From contig JBOZRQ010000033.1 of NCBI GenBank assembly GCA_050789255.1, forward strand, positions 177,505 through 241,504: a stretch of 64,000 nt of DNA. The letters are read 5' to 3'. Position 1 is the stretch's first letter. The number at the start of each line of letters is the position of its first letter. The notes below the pieces were generated by a model. That model saw only the letters and a program-made list of their open reading frames with translations, ran no database searches and was not told where the DNA came from. Source of the stretch: JBOZRQ01 sp050789255. Its GTDB lineage: Bacteria; Bacillota; Sulfobacillia; Symbiobacteriales; Symbiobacteriaceae. This document shows, piece after piece, positions 15,398-24,762 of this stretch. The position numbers and the translations under genes were made by a program.

Positions 15398-18067
15398 ATG
15401 CAACAATCATTTTTTCACGGGAGGTGGTCACCCCTGCGCGAAACCGTTGTGGCCGTAGCTGGCCCGGTTGAGTCTGGCCCTTTCCCGCAGCAGTTGCTGC
15501 GCTTCGAGCACATCGCTGCAGCTGTGGAGGCCGCCCTGCGCCTTCGCAATCAGGATCATCAACTGACGCTCCTACTGCACGCATCGGACGGAACCATTTC
15601 GGAGAGCGACATACGGCGGCAATGCGGCTACCTGCTGCAGTTGGGCGCCCCCGGGCAGATCCTGGTCTCGGAAGAGGCTGCGTCGGACTGGCTCCCCTCG
15701 ATGCCAATCACCGATCAGGGGTGGGTCCGACTCCGGGACCTTATATCTACGGTCCGGATCTACACCCTTCCTCCGGACACCGGCATCCGGCTGAAGTCGC
15801 TGGATCGCCTCCCCAACAACCTGCCGCCGCAGTTCACCGGCTTCGTGGGCCGCGAGAAAGAGATGGCGACCGTTAGCCAGTTGCTTACGAGCCACCGCCT
15901 GGTCACGCTTACAGGTCCGGGTGGGGCCGGAAAGACCCGTCTTTCCCTGCAGACGGCCGCCGCTCTGGTGGACCGCTGGGAGGACGGCGCCTGGTTCGTG
16001 CCGCTGGCCGGTGCCTCCGACCAGGACAGCGTGGCCCAGGCGGCCGCCGCCGCCGTGGGTTTCACTGCGGGGCTGCGCGAAACCCCAAGCGCCTCGCTGT
16101 TTGAGGCGATGATGGAGACCTACGCCGACCGCCGCTTTCTGCTGATCCTCGACAACTGCGAGCACTTGGTGGCTGACTGTGCGGCTTGGGTGCGGACCCT
16201 GCTGTCCGTCTGCCGGCACTGCACTGTGCTGTGTACAAGCCGCGAGCCACTGGGCGTCCCAGGGGAGGTCTGCATGGAGGTCCCCTCCCTGCCGCCCGAC
16301 GAGGCCAGACGGTTGTTCCTGGCCCGGGGCCGCGCCGCTTTGCCCTCATTCGACATAACCAGCGACAACGCCCGCGCCATCGCTGAGATCTGCCAGCGCC
16401 TGGATGGGCTTCCGCTCGCCCTCGAGTTGGCGGCCGCCCGCGTCAGGCTTCTGCCTCCCCGGGATCTCGCCCGGCGCCTGCAGGATCGGTTCCGACTGCT
16501 CACCGGCGGCGACCGGTTGGCCATGCCGCGCCACCAGACGCTGCGGGCCGTGGTTGACTGGAGCCACAACCTGCTGTCGGAAGGGGAGCGGACCCTGTGG
16601 CGGCGGGTCTCTGTCTTTGCCGGTCGGTTTACGGTAGAGGCAGCTGTGGCGGTCTGCTCAGGGACGGGCCTGGAAGAGGAGACGGTTCTCCCGCTGCTTT
16701 TGGAGCTGGTCGACAAGTCTGTCGTCAAGGTCGAACCGGCTGGCGAGGTGGGGTATTACAGGCTCCTGGAGACGATTCGCCAGTACGGGCTAGAACGGTT
16801 GACCGAGTCAGGGGAGATGCCGGCGGTCCGGCAGCGGCACCTTGAGCACTACGCCGCCTGGGTGCGGCAGGCGATGCGGCAGTTCGGCGGCGCCAACCAG
16901 CCCGAGCTGTTTGACCGGCTGGAGAACCAGTTTGACGATCTTCAGGCTGCCCTGAACTGGAGCAAGCAGGACGCCGGAAGCGCCGGCACCGGGCTGTCCC
17001 TGGCGAACGCCCTCGACCCGTTCTGGGTGGTGCGGGGGCATGTGCGAGAAGGGGTGCGCCACTACGCCGACCTCCTGGCTCTTCCTTGCCGGGAGCGGGC
17101 CCCGACCGTGCTGGGCAAGAGCCTCAGCATAGCCGGGTCGCTCAACTTTACCCTGGGTGATTACGGCAAGGCCCGTGCCTACTGGGAGCAGGGGCTGATG
17201 ATCGCCCGGGAACTCGGCATGGAAGGGCCGATTGCCGCCTGCTTGAACAACTTGGGCCTGCTGGCCTACAACGAGGGGAAGCTGATGGAGGCCCAGCCCC
17301 TCCTGACGGAAGCGCTGGCGATTCGGCGCCGCCAAGGCATGCCGCGGTACGTCGCCAACACGCTGATCAACCTGGCGGACCTGGCCCAGGCCGCGGGAAA
17401 CCTCGCGGAGGCCGCCGCCATGTACGAGGAGAGCATCGCCCTCTGGAACGCCCTGGGGGACAGCCGGGGTGAGAGCACGGCTCTCCTGGGGATGGCCACG
17501 CTGCGAATCGGGCAAAGGGAGCTGGCTGCCGCCATCCGCCTGCTCAGCGACAGCCTGCGGCTTGCCAATGAAACCAGGGATGCCGAGTTGTGCGTGGTTG
17601 GTATTGAGCGGGCGGCCGGCCTGCTCACAACGCAAGGTCGGGCCCCCGCTGCGGCCCGGCTCCTGGGCGCCGCCGACGCGCAGCGGAAACGGCTGGGGAT
17701 GAAAGTCTGGGAGGCCGAGCGCCCAGCCTTCGAGCACGACCGGCGGGCCACCGAGCAGGGCGCCGGGGAGGCCTTCCACGCCGAGTTCCAGGCCGGCGCC
17801 GACCTGGGGCTAGAAGCGGCTCTGGAGCTGGCGCTGGACTCGCTGGCTTTGAGGGTCGAGCCGTCCGCCCCCGCCCCCGGCGGGCTCTCATCCCGGGAGC
17901 TCGAAGTGGTGCAGTTGGTGGCACAGGGCCTGCCGGACAAAGAGATTGCCGCACGGCTGTACCTGAGCAAACACACGGTCAACAACCACCTGCGCAAGAT
18001 CTACGGCAAGCTGGGGATCTCTTCCCGCACCGCCCTTACCACCTGGGCTCATCAACACGGAATCTAG
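15398..18067 (+). CDS. LuxR-family ATPase regulator with degenerate cyclase-like N-terminus
   Basis: An 889-aa putative transcription regulator. Residues about 15-125 resemble the tail of a class III nucleotide cyclase domain (LLQLGAPGQILVSEEAASDW...GWVRLRDLISTVRIYTLP) but lack visible catalytic metal residues. An NB-ARC-like ATPase follows (Walker A GPGGAGKT at 173-180, LLILDNCEHL as Walker B, GLPLALELAAARVRLL), then TPR-like repeats (about 530-800) and a C-terminal LuxR helix-turn-helix (LSSRELEVVQLVAQGLPDKEIA...). Such large STAND-type proteins sense a ligand through the repeats. The ATG at 15398 has no ribosome site; CTG at 15434, 9 bases after GGGAGG, is an alternative start. A perfect-palindrome terminator follows. 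Confidence 0.75.
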   Translation: MQQSFFHGRWSPLRETVVAVAGPVESGPFPQQLLRFEHIAAAVEAALRLRNQDHQLTLLLHASDGTISESDIRRQCGYLLQLGAPGQILVSEEAASDWLPSMPITDQGWVRLRDLISTVRIYTLPPDTGIRLKSLDRLPNNLPPQFTGFVGREKEMATVSQLLTSHRLVTLTGPGGAGKTRLSLQTAAALVDRWEDGAWFVPLAGASDQDSVAQAAAAAVGFTAGLRETPSASLFEAMMETYADRRFLLILDNCEHLVADCAAWVRTLLSVCRHCTVLCTSREPLGVPGEVCMEVPSLPPDEARRLFLARGRAALPSFDITSDNARAIAEICQRLDGLPLALELAAARVRLLPPRDLARRLQDRFRLLTGGDRLAMPRHQTLRAVVDWSHNLLSEGERTLWRRVSVFAGRFTVEAAVAVCSGTGLEEETVLPLLLELVDKSVVKVEPAGEVGYYRLLETIRQYGLERLTESGEMPAVRQRHLEHYAAWVRQAMRQFGGANQPELFDRLENQFDDLQAALNWSKQDAGSAGTGLSLANALDPFWVVRGHVREGVRHYADLLALPCRERAPTVLGKSLSIAGSLNFTLGDYGKARAYWEQGLMIARELGMEGPIAACLNNLGLLAYNEGKLMEAQPLLTEALAIRRRQGMPRYVANTLINLADLAQAAGNLAEAAAMYEESIALWNALGDSRGESTALLGMATLRIGQRELAAAIRLLSDSLRLANETRDAELCVVGIERAAGLLTTQGRAPAAARLLGAADAQRKRLGMKVWEAERPAFEHDRRATEQGAGEAFHAEFQAGADLGLEAALELALDSLALRVEPSAPAPGGLSSRELEVVQLVAQGLPDKEIAARLYLSKHTVNNHLRKIYGKLGISSRTALTTWAHQHGI

Positions 18068-18080
18068 GCCTGAAAGTACC

Positions 18081-18111
18081 CGAGCTAGCTCACTGTGAGC
18101 TAGCTCGTTTT
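18081..18111 (+). terminator. Terminator after LuxR-type regulator
   Basis: CGAGCTAGCTCAC-T-GTGAGCTAGCTCG, a perfect 13-bp inverted repeat, followed by TTTTGTGT. Confidence 0.85.
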
Positions 18112-18132
18112 GTGTGAGGAAGATACCGTAAG

Positions 18133-18150
18133 ATGACTTACATAAGTCAT
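18133..18150. promoter_or_regulatory. Candidate operator upstream of SARP-type regulator
   Basis: ATGACTTA-CA-TAAGTCAT is a perfect 8+8 inverted repeat 64-81 bp before the start of the SARP-like gene. A related half-site, TAAGTCGT, follows a few bases later. It fits a dimeric regulator site, perhaps autoregulation. No protein is assigned. Confidence 0.45.
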
Positions 18151-18213
18151 GCCTAAGTCGTGCTGATTCGGTAGGATTTTCTCATCGAGGACCACGTGGA
18201 GGTGAGGAGTCCT

Positions 18214-19995
18214 GTGCTGCAAGTAAGACTGCTTGGCTGCCTGCAACTCTGGATCAATACGGAGCCCCTTACGGTTGCTTTGCCGGAGCGGCAGCAGGTG
18301 CTCCTGGCCTACCTGATCCTCCACCGGGGCGCCCCCCAGTTCCGCCGCCACATCGCCCACCTGCTCTGGCCCGACTCCTGCCATGACCAGGCGCTGACCA
18401 ACCTGCGAAAGGCGCTGTTCCACCTGGCTGAGGCGCTCCCGCCGGTGACGCCCTATATTGAGTCTAACCGGAAGATGATCTACTGGCGGACCGACCTGCC
18501 GCAACGGATCGACGTGCTGGACCTGGAGGAGGCAGCCGGCGCCACCACCCCTGCCCTGCTGGCCAAGGTTCTGGACCTGTACCAGGGCGACCTCCTGGCG
18601 GGCTGTCCCGCCGATTGGCTTGTGCCGCTTCGGGAGCGGGTGCGTGAGATGTACCTGACCGCGCTCGGGCGCCTGACCGGCCTCCTGGAGGCCCATCAGG
18701 ATTACACGGCCGCAATCCGGTGCGTTAACCGGCTGATTCAGGCCGAACCTCTCACCGAGCAGCATTACCAGGCGCTGATCCGCCTGCGGGCCCTGCAAGG
18801 CGATGTCGCCGGCGCCCAGGAGGCCTACCGGAGCTGCAGCAGCATCCTCCAGAAGGAGCTTGGTGCCGAACCCGCCAATGCGACCCGTGAGGCATACCGG
18901 GCGGTGCTCCGCATGGGCCGTGGCGGTACACCCTCGGCGGCGTTCGAGCCCCAGCTGGTCGGCCGCACGCGGGAGTGGAGCGAGCTGACCTGCGCCTGGC
19001 AGCAGGCTGCGGCAGGGCGCCCGCACATGGTTTTGCTCTCAGGTGAGGCCGGGATTGGCAAGTCCGCCCTGGCGGCCGAACTGCGCAGTTGGGCCGCCCA
19101 CCAGGGCGCCCTGGTGCTGGAAGCCCGCTGCTTCCCCACCGCCCGCCCCCTGCCCCTGGCACCGGTCACGGCGTGGCTGCGTGAACTGGGCGGGGCTGTA
19201 CCGGAGATCGAGAACCCCTGGCAGTTGGGCCGCACCTACGACACGGCGGCCAGGACGCTTCTGCAGGACCGGCCGGTGCTGCTGATGATCGACCACATGC
19301 AGCTCTGCGACAGCGAGACCTTACAGTTCCTGCACTTCCTGCTGCGCTACGGCGCAGGCGCCAAGGTGATGGTGCTGGGCACCGCCCGCTCCGAGGGGCT
19401 GCACGATAGCCACCCCCTCCGCCAGTTCCTGCGCCAACTGCAGCAAGATGGCACGGGCGCCGAGATCCATCTCCATCCCCTGCGCCCCTCCGAGCTGGAG
19501 CAGGTGGTGGCCCGCAGGCTCGGGAAGGGCCGGCAGCCCCGGGACGAAGAGCAGCTGCACGATTACACCGGCGGGAACCCGCTCTTCGCCCTGGAGACCG
19601 CACGCACAGGACCGACCCACGGCGGAAAGGTCTCGCCGGTGGTGCAGGCCGTGGTGGGTGCGAAGCTGGCGGAGCTCTCCCCTGGCGCCCGCACCCTGGC
19701 TGACCTGAGCGCCATCGCCCCGGGGCCTCTCTCCCTGGAGCTGATGACCGGGGTGGTGGGTTGCACGGAGGACGATATGTGGGGCCTCCTCGATGAGCTC
19801 TGGGCCGTTAACCTGATTCGGGAGGGGCAGAACGGCACCTACGGACTGGCCTGCGGCGTGGTTCGGCAGGCTGTGCTGGCCGACCTGAGCCCCATCCGCC
19901 AGCGGCAGTTGGGAAGGCGGCTTTCCCGCTGCAACAACGATCAGGAACGCCCAGTCCGGCAGACCGCCTTCCGCATGCCTGCGTTGGCACAGTAG
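18214..19995 (+). CDS. SARP/BTAD-type regulator with AAA ATPase domain
   Basis: A 593-aa protein. The N-terminal winged-helix (LLGCLQLWINTEPLTVALPERQQVLLAYLILHRG...LWPDSCHDQALTNLRKALFHL) and the bacterial transcriptional activation domain (about 95-235) match the SARP family. An AAA/STAND ATPase follows (Walker A SGEAGIGKSAL near residue 278, VLLMIDHMQLCDSETLQFL as Walker B). Family members of this layout usually continue for several hundred more residues of TPR; here the protein ends soon after the ATPase. The GTG start at 18214 follows GGAGGTGAGGAG. It probably acts with the upstream LuxR-type gene or regulates the subtilase downstream. Confidence 0.75.
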   Translation: MLQVRLLGCLQLWINTEPLTVALPERQQVLLAYLILHRGAPQFRRHIAHLLWPDSCHDQALTNLRKALFHLAEALPPVTPYIESNRKMIYWRTDLPQRIDVLDLEEAAGATTPALLAKVLDLYQGDLLAGCPADWLVPLRERVREMYLTALGRLTGLLEAHQDYTAAIRCVNRLIQAEPLTEQHYQALIRLRALQGDVAGAQEAYRSCSSILQKELGAEPANATREAYRAVLRMGRGGTPSAAFEPQLVGRTREWSELTCAWQQAAAGRPHMVLLSGEAGIGKSALAAELRSWAAHQGALVLEARCFPTARPLPLAPVTAWLRELGGAVPEIENPWQLGRTYDTAARTLLQDRPVLLMIDHMQLCDSETLQFLHFLLRYGAGAKVMVLGTARSEGLHDSHPLRQFLRQLQQDGTGAEIHLHPLRPSELEQVVARRLGKGRQPRDEEQLHDYTGGNPLFALETARTGPTHGGKVSPVVQAVVGAKLAELSPGARTLADLSAIAPGPLSLELMTGVVGCTEDDMWGLLDELWAVNLIREGQNGTYGLACGVVRQAVLADLSPIRQRQLGRRLSRCNNDQERPVRQTAFRMPALAQ

Positions 19996-20035
19996 ATCGA
20001 CTTCGGAGGTGTCCCATGGTTGGGACTGCAGGCTC

Positions 20036-20066
20036 AGATGCGACCGGGACTTCGGTCGCATCTTTC
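20036..20066 (+). terminator. Terminator after SARP-type gene
   Basis: AGATGCGACCG / CGGTCGCATCT with a 6-base loop and a TTTCT tail. Confidence 0.8.
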
Positions 20067-20102
20067 TACGCCTATAGGGAAAACCGATTACAGAAGAGAG
20101 GA

Positions 20103-20108
20103 TATAAT
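20103..20108 (+). promoter_or_regulatory. -10 box candidate for the subtilase gene
   Basis: A consensus TATAAT lies 59 bases before the proposed start, after a terminator, so this gap must contain the promoter. The matching -35 position is A-rich and not consensus. Confidence 0.4.
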
Positions 20109-20166
20109 CTAATCATACGGAATTGGCAGTGTGCACCTTTCCCAAATCACCGTAGGGGGACGGATG

Positions 20167-22770
20167 ATGCACGTGAGGAAGAGACGGTACACTGCCCTGG
20201 TTGGGACCCTGGCCCTGCTCGCGTCCCTGGTTTCCATGCCCGCTGCCGCCGAAGACGGCGTCCAAGCCCTGGATCCCCTCAGCGCTCCCCCTTCTGCCGA
20301 GACCGGCGCCCTGCTCGATGAGACCCCTGGCTCCTTCCTCGTGGAACTGTCCAGCTCCCCCGCCGCCGATGGAACGGACCGGGCCGCGCTCAAGCGCGAG
20401 CGGGAAGCCTTCCGGGCGGCTGCCAAGAAGGCCGGCCTTCAAATGAAGGAACGGTACGAGTTTGACACCCTGTTCAACGGCGTCTCGGTCACCATTCCCG
20501 CTTCCCAGGTGCCCAAGCTCTCCCGGCTGGAGGGCGTGAAGGCCGTATATCCCAACGAGACCGTCTCACTGCCTCCGACCAGCCCTGGGGAGATGCCCGA
20601 ACTGAACACGGCCATCAACATGACCGGCGTCGGCGTCGCCCAGTCTGAGCTGGGGCTGACGGGCCAGGGCGTGAAGGTGGCGATCATGGACACGGGCGTC
20701 GACTACCACCACCCTGACCTGGGCGGCGGCTTCGGGCCTGGCTTCAGGGTATTCACCGGGTACGACTTCGTGGGCGACGCCTTCAACGCCGACCCCGCCA
20801 GCCCCGCCTACAACCCGGCAACCGTGCCTGACAACGACCCCGATGACTGCCAGGGCCACGGCACCCATGTGGCTGGCATTGTCGGTGCCAACGGCACGGT
20901 GAAGGGCGTCGCCCCCAACGTGACCTTCGGCGCCTATCGCGTCTTCGGGTGCGAGGGATCCACAACCTCCGACATCATGATCGCCGCCATGGAGCGGGCA
21001 CTTGCTGACGGCATGCAGGTGCTGAACATGTCGATCGGCTCCTCCTTCCAGTGGCCCGAGTACCCGACCGCCAAGGCGGCCAGCCGCCTGGTGAACAAGG
21101 GCATGGTGGTCGTGGCCTCCATCGGCAACAGCGGCGCCAACGGCCTGTACGCGGCGGGCGCCCCCGGCGTCGGCGACAAGGTGATCGGCGTCGCCTCCTT
21201 CGAGAACAGCCATATCGTGCTGTCGCAGTTCACTGTGACGCCTGACGATATGAACGTCGGATACGTAAGCGCCACGGCGGCGCCCGTCGCCCCGACGAGC
21301 GGCACCTTCGTCCTGGTCCGCACCGGTACGCAAACCAGCGCCGCCGACGGCTGCGCGCCCATGCCCGCCGGCAGCCTCGCCGGGAAGGTCGCCCTGATCC
21401 GGCGTGGCACCTGCCCCTTCTACGACAAGGCCCGGTTCGCACAGGCAGCCGGCGCCGCGGGTGTCGTGCTGTACAACAACCAGGCTGGCAGCGTCAACCC
21501 GACCGTTGCAGGCGCCGTGCCGATTTCCATCCCCGTGGTGATGATCTCCCAGGTGCAGGGCAACGCGCTCGACTCCCGCCTGGCCGCCGGTCCGGTCTCC
21601 ATGACCTGGACCGGTACCCGGGGCTCCTATCCCAACAGCCTGGGCGGCCGCATCTCGGACTTCAGCTCTTACGGCCTGGCGCCCGATCTCAGCCTGAAGC
21701 CCGACATTGCGGCTCCGGGCGGCAACATCTACTCGACCTACCCGCTGGAGAAGGGCGGCTACGCCACCCTGAGCGGCACCTCCATGGCCTCCCCGCACGT
21801 GGCGGGCACCGCCGCCCTGCTGCTGGAGGCCAAGCCCAGGACCCCGGCGCAGGCCGTCCGCACCATCCTCCAGAACAGCGCAGAGCCCAAGAACTGGTGG
21901 GGCAACCCCGCCCTCGGCCTCCTCGACCAGGTCCACCGCCAGGGCGCCGGCATGGTCCAAATCGACCGGGCCGTTCTGGCAGCGACCCGCGTGGAGCCCG
22001 GCAAGCTCTCCCTCGGTGAGAGCGAGGCCGGTCCGGCAGTACGCACGCTGACCATTGAGAACAACGGCAGCTCCGAGGTCACGTACACCCTCTCCCACGC
22101 ACCGGCGCTCTCGACCGGGCCTGGCGAGTACACCGTGGGCGCCCTGACCGGCTTCGCCTCGGTCAGCTTCAGCGCCCCGACTGTGACGGTCCCGGCTGGC
22201 GGCAGCGCTTCGGTTATGGTCACGATTACCGCCAACCCGGGTCTGGCCGAGCGCTCGATTTTCGGCGGTTACATCGTAGTTACGCCCGAAGGCGGCGGCC
22301 TGCCGGTGCGGGTCCCGTACGCCGGCATGAAGGGCGACTACCAGTCCGTGCCGATCCTCACCGCCGGCGGCACCTTCGGCTTCCCCTGGCTGGCCAAGGT
22401 GAGCGGCAGCACCTACTACAAGCAGGCGGCGGGCGTCACCTACACCATGCAGAACGGCGACATTCCTTACGTGGCGGTCCATGTGGACCACCAGGTCCGC
22501 CGCCTGCGCCTTGAGGTGAAGGACGCCACCACCGGCAAGTCCTGGCATCGTGCCTTCCCCGACGAGCAGTACCTGGGCAAGAACAGCACCTCCACCGGCT
22601 TCTGGGGCTTCGCCTTCGACGGCACTACCGTGAACGGCAACAAGACCAACGAGGTGCCGGATGGCACCTACGTGCTGGTGCTCTCGGTGCTCAAGCCCCT
22701 GGGGGACGAAAACAACCCCGCCCACTGGGAGACCTGGACCTCCCCCGCCTTCACGATCGATCGCCCGTAA
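20167..22770 (+). CDS. Secreted subtilisin-like serine protease (S8) with PA domain
   Basis: An 867-aa exported protease. Signal peptide (YTALVGTLALLASLVSMPAAA), an I9-type propeptide (SFLVELSSSP...VSVTIPASQVPKLSRLEGVKAVYPNE), then the S8 domain with Asp175 (VAIMDTGVDYHHPDLGG), His231 (DCQGHGTHVAGIVGANG) and Ser539 (LSGTSMASPHVAG). A PA insert (about 370-470; VALIRRGTCPFYDKARFAQAAGAAGVVLYNN) sits between His and Ser as in vpr/C5a-type subtilases. A C-terminal Ig/Fn-like beta region follows to the end. Two adjacent ATGs occur (20164, 20167); the second gives better spacing to GGGGGA. It probably digests external protein and may be controlled by the two upstream ATPase regulators. Confidence 0.87.
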   Translation: MHVRKRRYTALVGTLALLASLVSMPAAAEDGVQALDPLSAPPSAETGALLDETPGSFLVELSSSPAADGTDRAALKREREAFRAAAKKAGLQMKERYEFDTLFNGVSVTIPASQVPKLSRLEGVKAVYPNETVSLPPTSPGEMPELNTAINMTGVGVAQSELGLTGQGVKVAIMDTGVDYHHPDLGGGFGPGFRVFTGYDFVGDAFNADPASPAYNPATVPDNDPDDCQGHGTHVAGIVGANGTVKGVAPNVTFGAYRVFGCEGSTTSDIMIAAMERALADGMQVLNMSIGSSFQWPEYPTAKAASRLVNKGMVVVASIGNSGANGLYAAGAPGVGDKVIGVASFENSHIVLSQFTVTPDDMNVGYVSATAAPVAPTSGTFVLVRTGTQTSAADGCAPMPAGSLAGKVALIRRGTCPFYDKARFAQAAGAAGVVLYNNQAGSVNPTVAGAVPISIPVVMISQVQGNALDSRLAAGPVSMTWTGTRGSYPNSLGGRISDFSSYGLAPDLSLKPDIAAPGGNIYSTYPLEKGGYATLSGTSMASPHVAGTAALLLEAKPRTPAQAVRTILQNSAEPKNWWGNPALGLLDQVHRQGAGMVQIDRAVLAATRVEPGKLSLGESEAGPAVRTLTIENNGSSEVTYTLSHAPALSTGPGEYTVGALTGFASVSFSAPTVTVPAGGSASVMVTITANPGLAERSIFGGYIVVTPEGGGLPVRVPYAGMKGDYQSVPILTAGGTFGFPWLAKVSGSTYYKQAAGVTYTMQNGDIPYVAVHVDHQVRRLRLEVKDATTGKSWHRAFPDEQYLGKNSTSTGFWGFAFDGTTVNGNKTNEVPDGTYVLVLSVLKPLGDENNPAHWETWTSPAFTIDRP

Positions 22771-22788
22771 ACCGGGGAAGATGGCAAG

Positions 22789-22823
22789 GCCCGGCAGGTG
22801 GTACACCTGCCGGGCTCTGCTCT
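22789..22823 (+). terminator. Terminator after subtilase gene
   Basis: GCCCGGCAGGTG / CACCTGCCGGGC, perfect 12-bp stem with GTA loop, followed by TCTGCTCT. Confidence 0.75.
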
Positions 22824-22899
22824 GGCCATGAGGGAACTGCTCCACTTTTCGCTGCGTCCTATCTGCATCGCATTTTTGTACATGCTTGGAGGTTTCGTC

Positions 22900-24762
22900 G
22901 TGCGCCGCTTCGTTCTCATCATGTTGCTTATGCTTGCCCTGCTCCCTGCGACGATCTCAAGCGCCGCGGCCCCGCCCCGGATCGTCATCGACGGTCAGGA
23001 GCTGCCCCTGCCGCCCGGGCGGGAGCCCGTCCTTGAAGATGGTCGCACCCTGGTCCCCCTCCGGGCGATCTTTGAGGCGCTGGGCGCCGAGGTCAGCTGG
23101 GACGGCGAGACCGGCACGGTCACCGCCGTGAAGGGCACGACCACGGTGACCATCCAGATTGGCTCCTACGTGGGCTGGGTTGGAGACACCAAGGTCGGGC
23201 TGGAGGTGCCGCCCCGAATTTTGGAGGGGAGCACCTACGTGCCGCTGCGCTTCGTCTCCGAGTCGTTCGGCGCCGCCGTCGCGTGGGACGGTGCGACCCG
23301 GACGATCAGCATTACCCCGGCGCCTTTAGCTGACACCGTTCCGGTCGTCCGCGTGGAGAACGGCCCCCTGAAGCACGTGACCTATGGACCGGGCGCCACG
23401 GTCCAGATGGCCGAAGAGGGCATCTACTGGATGAAGGTGCAGACCGGGGAGATCGAGGGCTGGCAGATCCCCAACGAGGACAAGCTCGCCAGTGGCTTCA
23501 CGCCCTCACCCGACAACCTGTACGCCCGGGTTCGGACGGAAGAGCGCAGCTACCTAGTGGTTCGCTCGTCGGGCGAGGTCTTCACCTGGGACCGGGCGAA
23601 GGTTGAGCTCGTCGGGGCGCAGGGGGACCGCTTGCTGTGGCTCAAGGGCCGGGATGAGTTCATCATCACCGACGCCAACTTCCGGCACATCTCCGCATTC
23701 AAGGTCCGGGGCGCCGGCGAAGCGCAGCAGGTGCAGGCGTTCTTCGAGCCTTCGGGGCGTAAGGTCGCTGTGCTCACCAGTGCCGATCTGCTGCTGGTGG
23801 ATGTGGCCACCGGCAAGGCAGAGCGCCTGAGTGACGGCAGCGGCAACCTGCGCTACTTCGGCACGGGGGACGGGTTTGTCCATCAGTCCGTGTCGAACGG
23901 CGCCACGTACCAATACGACTGGTCCGGGAAACTGGTGGGGAAGTATCACCGTGCGGTGGGATTCCTGTCGCCGGACGGCTCCACCTATGCCTACTCCGAC
24001 CTAGTAGCTGGCTTTCTGCCGGTGATTCATTTGACCCGGGCCGGAGAGGTACAGCCATTCGCCCGCGTCCTCGACGCCAGCGCCTGTTACGGCTTCGGCA
24101 GCTCGAACCACTGGGTCTCCGCCGGGGCGGGCCTGCTGGTCAACACCAAGCAGGGCATCCGCATCCTGGAGAACGGAAAGCTCAGCCCGGTCCCGGGGCT
24201 CAGGAACGAAGCCTATGTCAACCCGCTTCCCTCCCCCGCCGGGGATGGCCTGATCTTCAACAATGCCTGGGACGGCAATTCGGACACCCAACTCCTTGAG
24301 GTGCTGGATGCATCCGGACGGCAGCTGAGCCAGGTAAAGATTCAGCGGGCGCACAACGCCATCAATCTGTACCGGAGCCTGGACCCCTGGGGGCTGAGCA
24401 CGGGTCAGGCGCCGACCGAGGTCCGCTTCGCTGCCGCACGGATCGGCGGCACGGGCGGTCCCTGCGGTGACTTTGGCCCGCTGGTGGCGCCGAAGTTTCA
24501 GGGCGTCCCGTTTGGGGATGTGCTCGTCTTGGAGGTGCAGGGCACCGGAGACTGCCTGAACATGCGGTCGGCGCCCGGTCTGAAGGGCGAGGTGGTGGCC
24601 TGCCTCAAGGACGGCGCCCGCCTGACCGTGAAGGTCCCCACCGGCGGCCCTAGCAGCTCGCACTGGTGGGAAGACGGGCACTTCTGGGTTCCGGTAGTGA
24701 CCGGAGACGGCGTGGCAGGCTGGGTGGCGATCACGTCGGGGTACCTGGAGTGGGCCGACTAG
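22900..24762 (+). CDS. Secreted stalk-domain protein with propeller-like region and SH3-like end
   Basis: A 620-aa exported protein. Signal peptide (FVLIMLLMLALLPATISSAAA), two copper amine oxidase N-terminal-like repeats (LVPLRAIFEALGAEVSWDGETGTVTAVKG; YVPLRFVSESFGAAVAWDGATRTISI), then repeated beta segments of WD/Kelch-like spacing (about 140-540), and a C-terminal bacterial SH3-like unit (LNMRSAPGLKGEVVACLKDGARLTV...GWVAITSGYLEW). A role at the cell surface, perhaps wall binding through the SH3 part, is inferred. The GTG start follows GGAGG at 7 bases; the earlier ATG lies inside the preceding terminator. Its stop overlaps the convergent GNAT gene by 4 bp. Confidence 0.75.
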   Translation: MRRFVLIMLLMLALLPATISSAAAPPRIVIDGQELPLPPGREPVLEDGRTLVPLRAIFEALGAEVSWDGETGTVTAVKGTTTVTIQIGSYVGWVGDTKVGLEVPPRILEGSTYVPLRFVSESFGAAVAWDGATRTISITPAPLADTVPVVRVENGPLKHVTYGPGATVQMAEEGIYWMKVQTGEIEGWQIPNEDKLASGFTPSPDNLYARVRTEERSYLVVRSSGEVFTWDRAKVELVGAQGDRLLWLKGRDEFIITDANFRHISAFKVRGAGEAQQVQAFFEPSGRKVAVLTSADLLLVDVATGKAERLSDGSGNLRYFGTGDGFVHQSVSNGATYQYDWSGKLVGKYHRAVGFLSPDGSTYAYSDLVAGFLPVIHLTRAGEVQPFARVLDASACYGFGSSNHWVSAGAGLLVNTKQGIRILENGKLSPVPGLRNEAYVNPLPSPAGDGLIFNNAWDGNSDTQLLEVLDASGRQLSQVKIQRAHNAINLYRSLDPWGLSTGQAPTEVRFAAARIGGTGGPCGDFGPLVAPKFQGVPFGDVLVLEVQGTGDCLNMRSAPGLKGEVVACLKDGARLTVKVPTGGPSSSHWWEDGHFWVPVVTGDGVAGWVAITSGYLEWAD

